Below, in pieces: positions 1-11,500 of a DNA stretch of 64,000 bases (within the stretch, counting starts at the first letter, position 1; each line of letters begins with the position of its first letter). Origin of the DNA: Nymphaea colorata (taxonomy: Eukaryota; Streptophyta; Magnoliopsida; Nymphaeales; Nymphaeaceae); the NCBI RefSeq assembly GCF_008831285.2, contig NC_045148.1, forward strand, positions 8,253,001-8,317,000, written 5' to 3'. The position numbers were made by a program, and so were the translations under genes. The notes below the pieces were generated by a model that did no database searches, was not told the DNA's origin, and was given only the letters and a program-made list of their open reading frames with translations.

Positions 1-478
1 TCAAACATGTTTTGGTCTTTGATATGGTTTTTTGGTTTTTCAAGAGGGTTGACATAGATGGGCTGCTTGTGTATTGATCATTTTTGCCTGTGTACTGCTC
101 ATTAATCACGTCTCCGAGAAGGTTGAACAAACTTTCTCATTCCATTTGTCTAACCCCAGCATCATTCTTTGAGAAAAAATACCACACTTAGCTTACAAAT
201 CTAGATGAACTGCACGTCCAGAATCTCGAAAGAACATTGAGACCCTGCTCATGGTAGACAGTTTATGACAGTCGCACATGATAAACAACAGTCAAATGGT
301 AACGGGCCAAGAGAAGTGAAAAGAGAATTTCAGAAAAATGAAAGAACGAACAGGGCCTGATTACAGCAAAACTTGATGTATATGTATTTTCATGTTTTGT
401 TTCAGATCACAAGATATTTACAGGAAGGCTGCCATAATATGGCTTCCAGGACAACATTCTCCTGTTTTAGCATTTTCT

Positions 479-760
479 TCAATTGGGTCCCCAGCAACTC
501 AAGTACATCACTTTTCTTAGAGACTCCTCTGCCTCTTTACTCCTCTCATCTCCCACTCCCCTCTGCAACAAAGAAGAGGAAGGAGAGGAATCGATGGCGG
601 ACGATGATACTCTCTTCAACTGCGTAGAAGAAGCATAATTCCTCCTGACGTTCTGTTGGAGGACTCTTATGACCGAGTTGAATCTGATGCCCTGATCCTT
701 CAACCCCTGGACTGCCTCAGTCGCCCCTGCTGCTATCACTGCTCGGTTAACGGAACTCAT
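479..760 (-). CDS. Wound-induced (DUF3774/WIP family) small protein, 93 aa
   Basis: Single-exon gene for a small basic protein of the plant wound-responsive family (DUF3774, WIP). Family members are induced by wounding and some are proposed to act as signalling peptide precursors; the molecular role is not settled. The sequence shows the N-terminal block NRAVIAAG (residues 5-12), the block QGLKDQGIRFNS (about 18-29), a serine-rich middle and the diagnostic C-terminal block SLRKVMYLSCWGPN (80-93). The frame stays open upstream to 790, but I start at 760 because that matches the start of the paralogue at 2631 and gives the same 93-residue length. There is no signal peptide or membrane segment. 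A TATA-like box lies about 150 bases upstream on this strand. It is divergent to the 2631 gene and differs from it at about 14 positions. The family call is firm; the function is from family knowledge only. Confidence 0.9.
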   Translation of the reverse strand: MSSVNRAVIAAGATEAVQGLKDQGIRFNSVIRVLQQNVRRNYASSTQLKRVSSSAIDSSPSSSLLQRGVGDERSKEAEESLRKVMYLSCWGPN

Positions 761-910
761 CCTGCTGAACCTTCTTTGCTCGCTTGTCAAGAGAAGGAAG
801 AAGAATGTTTGGTTTCTGTAAGAAACGTTCGACTACAAGCTTAGGCGATTTGTGCTGTGGCGGTGGTGTTCTGCGAATTGAAGTGTGGAGAAGGGAGGTG
901 CTGAAACACA

Positions 911-920
911 CATTTATAAT
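911..920 (-). promoter_or_regulatory. TATA-like box of the 479-760 gene
   Basis: The minus strand reads ATTATAAATG about 150 bases upstream of the ATG at 760. The paralogues at 2631 and 8544 have similar TATA motifs 165-175 bases upstream of their ATGs, so the spacing is consistent within the family. Confidence 0.45.
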
Positions 921-1321
921 CCGCTCCCCAATAATATTGGATGGTATTGAGAAACCGGGGGACTGTGAAACCACTGATCGAATTCTTTAATGGGCGTGGT
1001 TCCCATGGTTTTCTCTAGATGGTGGGTGGTCTAGAGGGCAGCTTTTGTCCTCTCTGCAAGTGGGGTGGAGCCTGGATCTCGTCCAATCGGTTGCTCGCTG
1101 ATGCCCATCCATTGCATTAACTGTATAATGATATGACGACAAGAAGAAACAATGGTATTACAAGAAGTGAGTTGCACCTACCGCATTGGTGCAAGTGGTG
1201 AGGGATCCAGGTTGGACGTGGGGTCGTAAATCATGACATCTCTTTGCACTCTATCCGCGCAAATAAACTACGGTTTTGCTTCTGTCTGCATGCAAGACGC
1301 TCCTGCTTTCGTGGATATCAG

Positions 1322-1325
<4 letters not shown>

Positions 1326-1384
<59 letters not shown>
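1326..1384. repeat. (TA)n microsatellite, about 29 units
   Basis: Uninterrupted TA dinucleotide run. Tyr-Ile repeat frames read through it on both strands are artefacts of the repeat. Confidence 0.97.
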
Positions 1385-1388
<4 letters not shown>

Positions 1389-2461
1389 CCAGCCATTGAA
1401 AAGAAAAATAAAGATAAAAAGGTTATGGATATTTTCATCTTTTAATATCAATTTTCATCTTTTTCATCATGTTTTCTTTTCAACCATCCATTTTATATCG
1501 AAGGAAAAGCCTAATTAGATAGTTGAGTGGTTTTGAACTTCTAGAGACACCATTCACTCAATAGGAATTAATACTACATGACAAGTTCATCGCTTTTTTC
1601 TTATTGTTCGTTTTTTGACCATCCATGACGTTAGATGAACAGGCTTGATGCCTTGATTAGATAGTTAAACAATTTTAAAAACCAGAGTCCCCATTCAATT
1701 CATATGGATATATATGTGTTTAGTTACGTTTTCCCTATAAAAGCTGATGCTCAAGAAAGTAATCGGAATAGCTTGATGCTATTTACATGAACTTTTTTTT
1801 TATTTTATTTTTTATTGCAAGAGTGGCAGAACAAAGAGAGGAGGTAACATGAATACAAAATTGTGACAGGCTTGAGTAGTATAAATAATAGTAGAGCACA
1901 ATCAATGAACTAGACGTTGAGGTGTTAAAGGCCATTAAAAGTCTAGATAAATAGAAGAAATATTTCATCGTACCGTTCAACCAAAGCCTTTACTCTTCCT
2001 TCCATCTCCCCAAGATATCAGGCACTGATTGGAGATAAAGGTGGTTAAAGGTGTTGAGAAAATTTGATAACCAACATAACAAAGAAAAAATTTAGAAAAT
2101 GAACTACCGAGTAAGGGTACCTTGTCATTTTAATCAAAACTTAGCGTTTCCGTCAATATTCATGCTTTGACCGGTTTTCTGCGAATTATTTCTTCAAACT
2201 CGAGCGAATTATAAATTTCTAGGGGTAGTGCGTGTCTCTGTAAAACACGGAAAAAACAGGGCTCCATTTTGTTGCTAATGCGGGCCCACAATCGCCGATA
2301 TCAACTAGGCTGGCAAAAGGCAGCTTCAAGATAAGGCGAACACATCAGCGGGTTCCCGATTCAATCGCCAAAGCCATGGGTGTAGGTGGTATTGTAAAAC
2401 AGGAGTCCGGTTTCCATGGTAGATTTCCTGTTTTCTTGGGGTCTCTGTAGCCCTTCACTCC
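1385..2461. other. Intergenic, no gene seen
   Basis: AT-rich spacer between the two divergent WIP genes. Only short, low-complexity frames occur, with no recognisable protein, RNA or transposon end. Confidence 0.6.
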
Positions 2462-2470
2462 CATAAATAC
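2462..2470 (+). promoter_or_regulatory. TATA-like box of the 2631-2912 gene
   Basis: CATAAATAC about 165 bases upstream of the ATG at 2631, at the same spacing as in the paralogues. Confidence 0.45.
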
Positions 2471-2630
2471 CGGCTGCCCACCTCTTCTTTCCCCATCTGT
2501 TTGAGAGCTAATCCATCACAGTGGTTTCACTTTAGAACTCCAATCACTCTGTTCCGAGAGGCAAACGAGCGATTCGTTTCCTATTTCCATTGGCTCGTAG
2601 AAGAAAAGAGAAAGGTAGAAGCTTCAGAGG

Positions 2631-2912
2631 ATGAGTTACATGAACAGAGCAGTGATAGCAGCAGGAGTGACTGCTGCAGTTCATGGCCTGAAGGATCAAG
2701 GCATCAGGTTCAACTCGGTGTTGAGAGTCCTCCACCAGAATGCCAGGAGGAATTACGCTTCTTCTATGCAATTGAAGAGGGTATCGTCGTCGACAATCGA
2801 TTCCTCTCCTTCCCCTTCTTTGTTGCAGAGGAGAGTGGGAGACGAGAGGAGTAAAGAGGTGGAGGAGTCCCTGAGGAAGGTCATCTACCTGAGTTGTTGG
2901 GGACCCAATTGA
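2631..2912 (+). CDS. Wound-induced (DUF3774/WIP family) small protein, 93 aa
   Basis: Intact member of the plant wound-responsive DUF3774 family. It begins MSYMNRAVIAAG, carries HGLKDQGIRFNS at about residues 18-29 and ends in SLRKVIYLSCWGPN (80-93), the family signature. The length equals that of the paralogue at 479-760. It is one exon, with no signal peptide or transmembrane segment, and is basic and serine-rich in the middle. Two in-frame ATGs lie four codons apart; the first is taken because the minus-strand paralogue has an ATG at the same place, while the paralogue at 4900 can only use the second. It is the best-preserved copy of the cluster. It is probably wound- or stress-regulated like its family, but no specific cis element was identified. 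Confidence 0.92.
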   Translation: MSYMNRAVIAAGVTAAVHGLKDQGIRFNSVLRVLHQNARRNYASSMQLKRVSSSTIDSSPSPSLLQRRVGDERSKEVEESLRKVIYLSCWGPN

Positions 2913-4899
2913 AACGGGAAAAAGAAAAACAAGGTCCAAGGTTACTCGGATAGATGTATAATCTTTGTACATTCTGTGAGAAATTTTACCAGAAATATAC
3001 TATAATGAAGTTTTCCTTTTGGGAAAGCCTTTTGTTTTTGCTTTCTCTCTTTGGCCTCTTCTGCTGGCATACCCATTTCTGAATGAAGAATCGTCAGACC
3101 ATGAATGTGGTTGTACATATGCAACGCTTTGTTAATTAGGTAACTCCATATACATGATAAAATTGTAGCATCTCGTCTCTTTCGTTAGACAGATCTCGTC
3201 TCTTTCGTTACAGGACTGTAGCATCGTAACTACCTGTAACTAATGTTCGAAAACCTATTCATGGTTTGATCCACCACTTTTTCAAAATTAGTAATTAGAA
3301 AATGTAATCCTCGCCTCCATCTAACAACCAACATTTAGTCCATCACAAAAGCAAACCATATCTAGTCATCTGAATATTGGAAAAAGTCCTGGAGTTTAAT
3401 TGACTGGCATATAAACTGCAGTTTAGGTAGTTGATCTTGTGGATTTCGAAACAAGAGAAAAAATAATCAACCACCAATAAAGATGAAAGAAAAATAAGTT
3501 CTTCAAAAACTGTCATAACCTTTTTTTTGTGATTCTTGCCAGTTTATGTTAAGATTGCACATATTTAACGTATTCAACTCCTAGCGTCTCAAGTACAACC
3601 TTTAGGTTTTTGATACAGCTGGGTGACCCGAGTTTTACATCAAAAGATTACCATCTCTTAACACATAGCAGAGATGCGACTCCTAGATCAACAAAGTCCA
3701 GAAAAATTCAGTTCAGAGTGTAGACATATGCATTTCAAACAAACAAATTTGTTTTTCTTTTTTTTTTCTCTCCTTTCCCATTCTCCTCCATTAAAGCCTA
3801 GAGCTTCTATGCGTGCACAGCTCAAGATGATTGAAACGCATCTACAAAACAAATAGGAATAGATTACTTCACTTTGGCAAAAGAGAAGGCAAGCAGCAGA
3901 TCTAAAAAATTGTAAATTAGGGTAACAAGTGAGCAATAAAGCCATAAAATGCCGCTTTAGGTGTAACAGATACGTTGCAGTTTGAATGTTTCCATTATCG
4001 CACTCTTTGGTCAGGTTAAATTCCTTTATGTAAAAAAGTAATGAATTTTGAGTTGGAATTTTGGAAAGCTGAATTTCATCTTGGTGTATGACAGTCATAG
4101 TCATACAGTCAAAAGTAGCACCTTGACAATATGTCGTCACTGAACGATAGATTGGCTCCTGAGGAACTGCACTCTGGAAGACTTCACACTCAGTGGCTCA
4201 CTCGTGCCTTTTAGGTTTCATGCACTTTCTTAGCAGTGTCGTAAAAATAAGCTTCAATGCAAATCGGTCAGTTATTTCTTCTTTCTCTATTCAATGTATT
4301 CATAATTGGTTTAGTTGAATCGCTAAATCAGCCAAATCATTGAATCATCGACATGACTGAAACCATTTTACCGTGCAAGAACAAAGGCTAGTATTTCACT
4401 GTGCAGCACACGATTTGAAGCTTAGTTGATAATTTTATCCATTAAGGATTTCAACTAACCGATTAGATTGAATTCGATTCAGCAGAAAAAACTAGTTCTC
4501 TGCACCAGTAACTCATTTTACTGATGGTAATTTGGGATGGAAACAAAACAGCTTGTGAAAGAAAGGATTGACTTGAATCTGTTTCTTTGTCCTCGAGATA
4601 AGGCCTACACATCATCTACACTTTTCACCATGCCTGCATTCCACCCATCAACCGAAACCATGGGAAAGGAAAAGGCTCTTCAGTGCGTCTGCGTGGCATT
4701 GTCAGATGGACCTGGCCATCCCTGTTTTCTTGGGTTCTGACACTCCCCTTTATCCTTTACATGTTTGATGCCACTTCCCTTCTTTCTCAATCACCAAGAG
4801 CTAAGCTGTCTCTCTAGAACTCTTACCATCTTATTTGGAGTTATTAGATTTCTTACCCGTTCAACAGGAGACTGTAGGAACTCAGAGAAGTTGAGTAAC
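2913..4899. other. Intergenic, no gene seen
   Basis: About 2 kb of spacer. I see no further WIP copy, no conserved protein and no clear transposon terminus. The frames open here are short and low-complexity. Confidence 0.55.
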
Positions 4900-5160
4900 A
4901 TGAACAAAGCAGTGGTAGCAGCAGGCATGGCTGCAGCAGTCCAGGGCTTGAAAGACCAAGCCATCGGATTCAACTCAATCTTGATAGTCCTCCATCAGAA
5001 CTCAAACCCGAACTATGCTTCTTCTTTGCAACTTAACAGACTATGGTTAGCAGCCACCGATTCCTCTTGCTTTTCTTCTTTGTTGCAGAGGAAGGTGGAA
5101 GAAGAGAGAAGTAAAGAAGCAGAGCAGTCGCTGAGGAAGGTCATGTGTTTGAGTTGTTGA
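4900..5160 (+). CDS. WIP-family paralogue with C-terminal stop gain, 86 aa
   Basis: Third member of the wound-induced family. The first ATG of the paralogues (ATG AGT xAC ATG AAC) is TTG here, so translation would start at the second ATG (4900), giving MNKAVVAAGMAAAVQG. The body aligns well (QGLKDQAIGFNS, then the serine-rich middle). At the C-terminus the reading is SLRKVMCLSC followed by TGA, where the paralogues have TGG for Trp. The next codons would still read GPN and then stop. The protein therefore loses exactly the conserved WGPN tail. The frame is otherwise open, upstream as far as 4765. It may be a recently decaying gene or a tail-less variant. No good TATA box is seen at the position used by the other copies. 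Confidence 0.7.
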   Translation: MNKAVVAAGMAAAVQGLKDQAIGFNSILIVLHQNSNPNYASSLQLNRLWLAATDSSCFSSLLQRKVEEERSKEAEQSLRKVMCLSC

Positions 5161-8100
5161 GGACCCAATTGAAAGGAAGCGGAGAATGTTTCACTGCGTC
5201 TAGGACAGATGTATAGCCTTGGAAGTCCTTTATAACAAGTTTCAGAGCCAATCTGTACCAAGGAAACTCTTATTTTCAGAAATTTTTGCCTTTCCGTTCT
5301 TGCTTTCCAATTTTCCCATCAATATGTCTAATTTTGGTGAAGCATCATCAAGTTATTAAGGGCCGGTTTGAATACATGGAACTAAATACCCAGGCTTAAA
5401 ACTGCTGGATATTTAGTGCCGGGTGTTCTTTTGTGGAATTTCTGTTCCATTTTCTATTTACCTTTGTTTGATTTCTGGAACTTCTGTTTCGGGCATTGAG
5501 AAGGAAAATTTCTCCCAGTATTAAAGTTCCATGTGTTTAGGTGGAACTTTAATGTCCGTACTAAAGTTCTATAACCGCTCCAAAACTTCCGGCACTAAAG
5601 TTCCCCCTGCAGCTGGAACTTTCCACCAAATTTGAACTAAAGTTTCAGCTCTATAGTAAAGTTCCATGTGTTCCATGTGCATATGTAATGCTTCGTAGCA
5701 TCGTCCCTCTAGAGATCTAGGAACCTAAGAAGCCTGAATTTGTGTATTTTTGTTTCTTCTCATAACCAAGCACAATGCCCAGTACCAGCTGCCCTTCCAC
5801 AAATTGCTGTTACACCGAGGTTGGGGGAAGATGCATCTGTGGGAAATGCTTTCAACAAATTCAATGGATAATGAATGGCGTTTATGTTCGCTGTTTAAAT
5901 CTTAAAGAGGCCTTTGATTATTGATGGCATGATATAAACTGTGCCGTGGTTGAAGTCTTCTTTAGGAAAAAAAAAAGTTGGATCTGAGAGCTCCATCTGA
6001 AACAGAAAGATTCTTCTTCAAATATTTTCCGGTGTTTGATGACTTCAATTACGGTGGTTGAATTTTGTAAAGAAAGTAAATTCAAAAATTTCAACCGCCC
6101 CTCAGTTCCAAACAATTTACTCTTGAAAAGATTACTTTAAACTTGAAAGAACTGCAGAAGGTAGATCGTTCAGCACCCAGCTTATTGATATGTAAGTAGT
6201 GGTAGGATTTGAATTCAAGCACAACGAGAGTTGTTTAGAAGAAGATTAGCATACATTTGTAGAACCAACCCCCTCATGTGATTCAGGAAAAGAAGTGTTA
6301 GTTCATAATTTATAATGGGTTCACATGACATGAACGGATAAATTCATATTTTGTTTGCCAACCTGCAGCTAGTTTGAGTGAACCCTTTACAAGCCTGACT
6401 GAGCTCAACTATGATCTGCTTCGTCTTCTTCACCAGCCTTGCATTTGTAAGCTTCAGCAGCACCTATAAAATGTAAGATTATCTGGATCAGATGTCGATT
6501 GGTGGAAACCACGTGTCGATGCATGTTTCTGGATGTCGATTGGGGTCCATTCTAAATCTAAGATTGTTAAGAACAGGAGATCACACCGCAAGATGTCCCA
6601 TTAAATAATGTAAGCAACAATTAGGCTGTCTAGTAAGTTTCCGGTATTCTACATCAAGAGAGAATAAAATCTAGCTATCTAGATTATCTAGATGTTTAAA
6701 ATGCACAGTGCTCAGTCTACCTGTACATGAGTGGCTGCTAAGCGACCGTGGCCTCAAACTAGCTACCAATAGCAACTTTGATGGAGGAGCAGTACAGCAG
6801 GGTGCTTTCTTCTTGTAGATTTGGTAACAAAAGAACATGCCGAATCATTCACCAGTAAAAGAGCAGAAGATCATGACTTTTTCCCTTGGATCTACAAGCA
6901 GGAAAACCTTTTTCCAACAACTTTTGTAAAGACAATTTACAAAAAATCTTGTAGTGTTTTTTTACATGCATGCATCCAAATCCTACCCTTGATCCAATTA
7001 GTCTAGTGTCTCTGTTTGTCAGGTAGTAGATATGCCTCAAGCAAATCTAATCTGCTCCCCCCTTTCTAGTATTTTATTGGATCTCTAAAAAGTAACAAGT
7101 TCCTTTTTCTGAGTATTGTAAAAAACTAGAAATAAGAGGCGGCTGGAAATGCATTAAGCACCTGAAGGATCAGATCAGAACATGGGGGGCCCAAAGGTCA
7201 CTTCTTTGGTTGAAATAAAGAAAAAGAGTTACTTTTCATGTACAAATCTTATCCACGAGATAACCAGACAGTTTTCGATCTTAGCTACCAACCTTGCCTG
7301 TTGCCTGTGGTATTTGCTGCGATGGAACCCACTTCTCCACTAACCCTCTTCCTTTTATTCATGTGGGCAATAAATTCCTTCCTTAGATATAGTAGTTTAT
7401 TCTCTTTTGCTCACTCTGGTCTCCATATTTTCTGGGACGCCGGATGGGGATTAACTTCTTTATAAGTATCTATTTTGCCAGCAACAATTCTCATTCTTTG
7501 GGTTCTTTTCCATTGGACTTTTGAAGCAGCCTGCTTGCACAAAAACACCACGGTGGTCTAACTTACCTTCCGCACCTTCCTTTAATAACTTCTAATGTGG
7601 TATTTCGATGAATCCTTGTGGATGACAAAAGTTCCTTCTTTTCTACGTTTTCCAGATAATAAATTGAAAAGCAAAGAGCCAACATTGGTAAATGATCTTA
7701 TCTGAAACCGAATGCTAGCTTAATCCATCTGACCAACTTAGCGTCTAGATCTGAGCAAGGAGAAATCTTTTGGTTGAACAGATCTTCAGTTCTATTCTAG
7801 ATGGCTCCACTAACACACTGGTCTAGAATCACTACCCTCCCCAGTTTGATTCCTGTGGGTGCTGCTCTTCTGAACTGCAAATAGTGGTTGTGAGACACTT
7901 GAATTGGTGGTGTACCTTACACTACTCAAGTCCACGAACAGCTGGGCTTGCTTGAAAATGGTGCAAAAGACCAGGTAGCATTTTCACATTGCCTGAGAGC
8001 ACGAGGGGCACAATTCATTGAACTGTGACTGCACATAGGACAATAATTGTGATAGGAGCCAGATAAAATTGATGGGCCCAAATGCAAAAGTCCTCAAGTA

Positions 8101-8368
8101 CATGCCACTTTTTAGTTAATTGGTTATGTATGTACTGTATATGAATTTTGTTCGTTCAAAAATAAGAGGTTGGGTACTTGGATCCGAGGCAATTGGTTAT
8201 GTATAGAGAACAGAAGAATACAATTGCAGAGAAGACAAAATACAGCCTACAATGCCACCCAGGCTCCCACCATATCGTCAAAACCATCGGAGAAAAGCCT
8301 GTACCAGTGGTTTTTTTGCACAGTTCCTCTGGTGTCGCAGAAACCATCCCATATTTTTGGGGCACCAG
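5161..8368. other. Intergenic, no gene seen
   Basis: About 3.2 kb with no supported gene. The stretch around 5345-5690 contains several direct and inverted occurrences of short GGAACTTTA / AAAGTTCC-like motifs after GGGCCGGTTTG, and may be an old terminal-inverted-repeat element. The rest shows nothing recognisable. Confidence 0.5.
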
Positions 8369-8376
8369 TATAAATA
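8369..8376 (+). promoter_or_regulatory. TATA box upstream of the WIP pseudogene
   Basis: TATAAATA 175 bases upstream of the ATG at 8544. The promoter architecture of the active copies is still visible although the coding region is broken. Confidence 0.45.
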
Positions 8377-8543
8377 TGTGTCTTCTTTCCTCCTTCACGT
8401 ATCCCATTGATTCAGTGAAAGAAAACACCCACACTTGGTGAAGAACGCAAAACGTCCTGCCTCCCGAGTTCAAACTTTTCTTTTCCAGAAACCCAACTTT
8501 CTTCTTCCTTTTTTCAAACAGGAACGAAAAGAAGTTTGAGAAC

Positions 8544-8834
8544 ATGAGTTCCATGAACAGAGCAGTTATAGAAGCAGGAGTGACTGCCGCAGTTCAGGGG
8601 TTGAAGGATCAAGGCATCAGATTCAACTCGGTGATGACAGTCCAGTCCTCCATCAGAACGCCAGGAGGAATCATGCTTCTTCTACTCAATTGAAGCGAGC
8701 ATGGTCATCCACCATCGATTCCTCGCCTTCCTCTTCTCTGTTGCAGAGGGGAGTGAGGTGAGAGGAGCAAAGAGTCAGAGGAGTCCCTGAGTAAAGTCAT
8801 GTATGTACTTGACTCGTTGGGGGACCAATTAAGA
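8544..8834 (+). pseudogene. WIP-family pseudogene (frameshifted)
   Basis: Clearly a fourth tandem member of the wound-induced DUF3774 family. It opens MSSMNRAVIEAGVTAAVQG and keeps QGLKDQGIRFNS. After the codons for NSVMTV, the five bases CAGTC are duplicated relative to the 2631 copy, which shifts the frame and soon gives a stop. In the shifted frame the family sequence resumes (NHASSTQLKRAWSST, then SSPSSSLLQRGV). A second lesion follows near 8750, where GAGTGAGGTGAG replaces the paralogue sequence and gives a stop. The last codons of the family tail are also altered. With at least two independent disabling changes it is a pseudogene, despite an intact TATA motif. Confidence 0.85.
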
Positions 8835-10330
8835 GGATGCAGTATCTTTAAAGAGAATAGATGGCAGATCCTGCTTGTATATTATCTCGTAATCTGGAAC
8901 CAAATTTGAAAATACAAATGCATCAAGTTTTGCAGTGTTTCTTTTTTCGTTTCTCGAGTTGTCATTTGCTCCAATCTGTGTCTGCAGATTACCAATTCAT
9001 TGAATTGTCATGCATCAGCTTTGATCGAACATTCGAAGGGTGTTGGTGTTTCTTCTGAATGTTCTCATCGTGCAAGGTGTCCGTTAAAAATACAATGTAT
9101 CAGATATGTCAACAGAGACACGAGAGTGCAACGGATACTGAACTCTTGCAACTTAGCGCTTGTTTGATGGGAGAAGAAAAAATCGTTTCCTGAGTAGAGT
9201 TTTACCGAGCGAGGAGAACAGTGACATTTTTCCCGGGTGGATAATGGCTCTTGATGTACTCGTTTTTTCTTGGTTGTTCACAAAAAAAAGTACTTGAAGT
9301 CACAAGTCACAGTTGGCAAACCTGTAACGCAGACTCAAATAGGCAGATAACCGGGTCACTAGGTCAGGAGTTGACTCGCCGGCTTGATGAATTGAGTTGC
9401 CAACTCTGTTGAGTTTTCAAATAACCTAAATCATGTCGAGTCAGGCCGAGTCAACGGCGAGCTGAGCCAACTTTGACTTGTGGCTAGGTTTTTAAGTGAT
9501 CCAAGCTGACTCGGGCAATTCTCGAGCTAACCTGGCGAGTCAACCAACTATGTTTGAAGTGGAGCAAACTTTGATTTTATATGATGGCAACTTCAAAAGA
9601 TGTAAAATTTTACTGAATTTGGTTTATTAACAAATTTTTAAAATCTACCTTGTACGTTTGGTGAAAAGTTGCACATATACCTGCAACACTACTTTTCTGT
9701 TTTTGCAGTTTTAGTTAAAGAAATTAAAGATATACAAAGTTAAGAGAGACAGTATCCGAATTGGTTGAGTTGCAAGGATTTTATGCTTGTTACATATCTG
9801 GTGTAAGCTACTGACTAAGTTTTATCAACAGCTTTTGGTAAATTTAAACGCTACTTGCTTTTTAATAAGATTATTTTAGTTAATTTGATTGAGAAAAGGT
9901 TTTCCAGAGCGACGTGGAGGTCAAGTGTGCCTTTTGGTTTCCCTTTCTGGCTGGTGGAAGCTTACATTTGAAGGCATGCATTGTGGTGTGTTATTCTGAA
10001 GTTGTTCTTCAGTAGGCAACCTAATTATCTGATGTTATGCTAAATTGAAATTCATTGTTTTATAAGTTCTATTGCAACTGAGTGAATATTTGACGTAGAA
10101 TTTGTTGTAGGATCAAGTCCACCCGAGCAGAGGGGTAAACGGAAAGGTCAATATTTGCTTATATCGATTTTTTTCTTTGGCATAGAAGTATACGTTAAAA
10201 CTTTTGCATGCTTTGGAATTTTAACTTTAGAGTTCAAGTCCAGAAAGAAGAAACAAGTTCCAAAAAGCTTGAAAATTTTATAAGTTTAAAGGCATGGATT
10301 TTGCTTTTTTCACCACATTAATTGACAGTT
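8835..10330. other. Intergenic, no gene seen
   Basis: Spacer with no supported gene. Around 9350-9550 the sequence repeatedly uses GAGTC/GACTC-type words (Leu-Ser-like frames) but no unit length could be fixed. Confidence 0.5.
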
Positions 10331-10340
10331 CTTTACATTC

Positions 10341-10610
10341 TTATTGTTTGCCACTTTTTGTCAGTTGCTGATTTCTAGAGAAGATTAGAACATCTATAGC
10401 TGCAATGAGACAGCTCAAAGCTAGTTGATTAGAGCGATGCCAAGATTCGTAGGCTGTATTTTCTTTCATTCCATTTGTTGCTTCTATGTACTGTGATGGG
10501 GCAGGCAGAGATCCATCAACGTATTTCATGAGCCCTTGGGAGCCCATTACCGTTTTAAGATAGTTGTCTTTGTTCAGACACTAAGCTGGAGGCAGTTGGT
10601 GACGCTATAG
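10341..10610 (-). pseudogene. Ty1/copia gag fragment
   Basis: The minus strand encodes a typical N-terminal copia gag stretch: GLMKYVDGSLPAPSQ, then AYESWHRSNQLALSCL. This resembles the block YxDGxxPxP...W..xDQL.LSWL that opens copia Gag proteins. Upstream of it a weak DNYLKT-like segment (about 10570-10600) may be the start of the same domain in a shifted frame. No zinc knuckle, protease or integrase follows, so only the gag end survives. It has the same orientation as the primer-binding site and LTR-like DNA at about 11.5 kb and is probably part of that element. Confidence 0.6.
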
Positions 10611-10859
10611 ACAAGTGATAGAAAGAGAAGGTAATACACAACAAAGCGCAAATGAGACCTGCGTACTTGTAAAATCGCACTGATCATCCAAAAATCATGC
10701 ACATTTGTCAAAAAATACTAGTGTGTGTAGGAATCCAATGTCACCTTACTTTACCCTTGATCGTCCCCAGTTACTTGACCCTTGATGCGTCTCCAGTGAG
10801 GATCGCGCCCTAAAGAAAGTCACATCTGGATGTCGTTGGAGAAACAGAATGCCGACTAA

Positions 10860-11500
10860 GAAACAGGATGTCGCCTGAGAAACTGGATGTCGCCTGCAAG
10901 CTCTTGCTGAAGCTCCTCGTCAAGCTCTACAGGTTTCTTGTGCGAGGAATGGGAAGCAGCTTCAATGCTGTTAGTCACGTCTGGACAGAGTTGGGGGTTT
11001 TCAGATGCTGCTTCCTGCTGTCGTTCAAGAACTTCTTGAGAGAGGTGGGGGTTTTCAGAGGGAGACCACGGGTGGATCAGGAGGTCGCTCCTCGACCGAG
11101 TTGGGCGTATCAGAGGGATACCAATTTACCAAAAACTCTGGAAAATCAGAGTTTTATATCAACAACAAAGGAAAGAGAATGCGATGGGGACCCTCTGCTT
11201 TCTGTCACAGAACCTCCAGAACAGCAGGCAGACTTTCAAAACTCAAGCGCCCACTGGAGCGACCTTCAAAAGTTTTGAAAGAAAGGGCGAGAATGATCTC
11301 CAGACACCTGGAAATCGGATGCACTCCTGCTCGACGGCTCCTTAGGTCAGATTGGATACCGTCGATGGATTGAAGAACTGCTGGACAGTCGATATTTCTG
11401 TGGCAATTCCTCTGCTCACAGACAGAGGACCTCAAAACAATAAGCAGGTAAAGAGAGGAAGAAAAACCAAGGATTGTTTCTCATGCTCTCTTAGTGAAAT
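10860..11500. other. Unrecognised interval between copia gag and PBS
   Basis: Contains short near-repeats: GGATGTCGCCTG twice near 10868-10900, and GAGTTGGGGGTTTTCAGA / GAGAGGTGGGGGTTTTCAGA units between 10988 and 11120. Open frames on both strands look non-coding. It would be the 5' untranslated leader of the minus-strand copia element, unusually long, or a secondary insertion. Confidence 0.35.

Noticed and set aside
1233-1451. Tyr-Ile-rich open frames on both strands
   Set aside because: Translation of the (TA)n microsatellite, not a protein.
4765-4899. N-terminal extension of the third WIP copy to give 131 residues
   Set aside because: The upstream codons match no WIP paralogue; the frame is open by chance, so the start was set at 4900.
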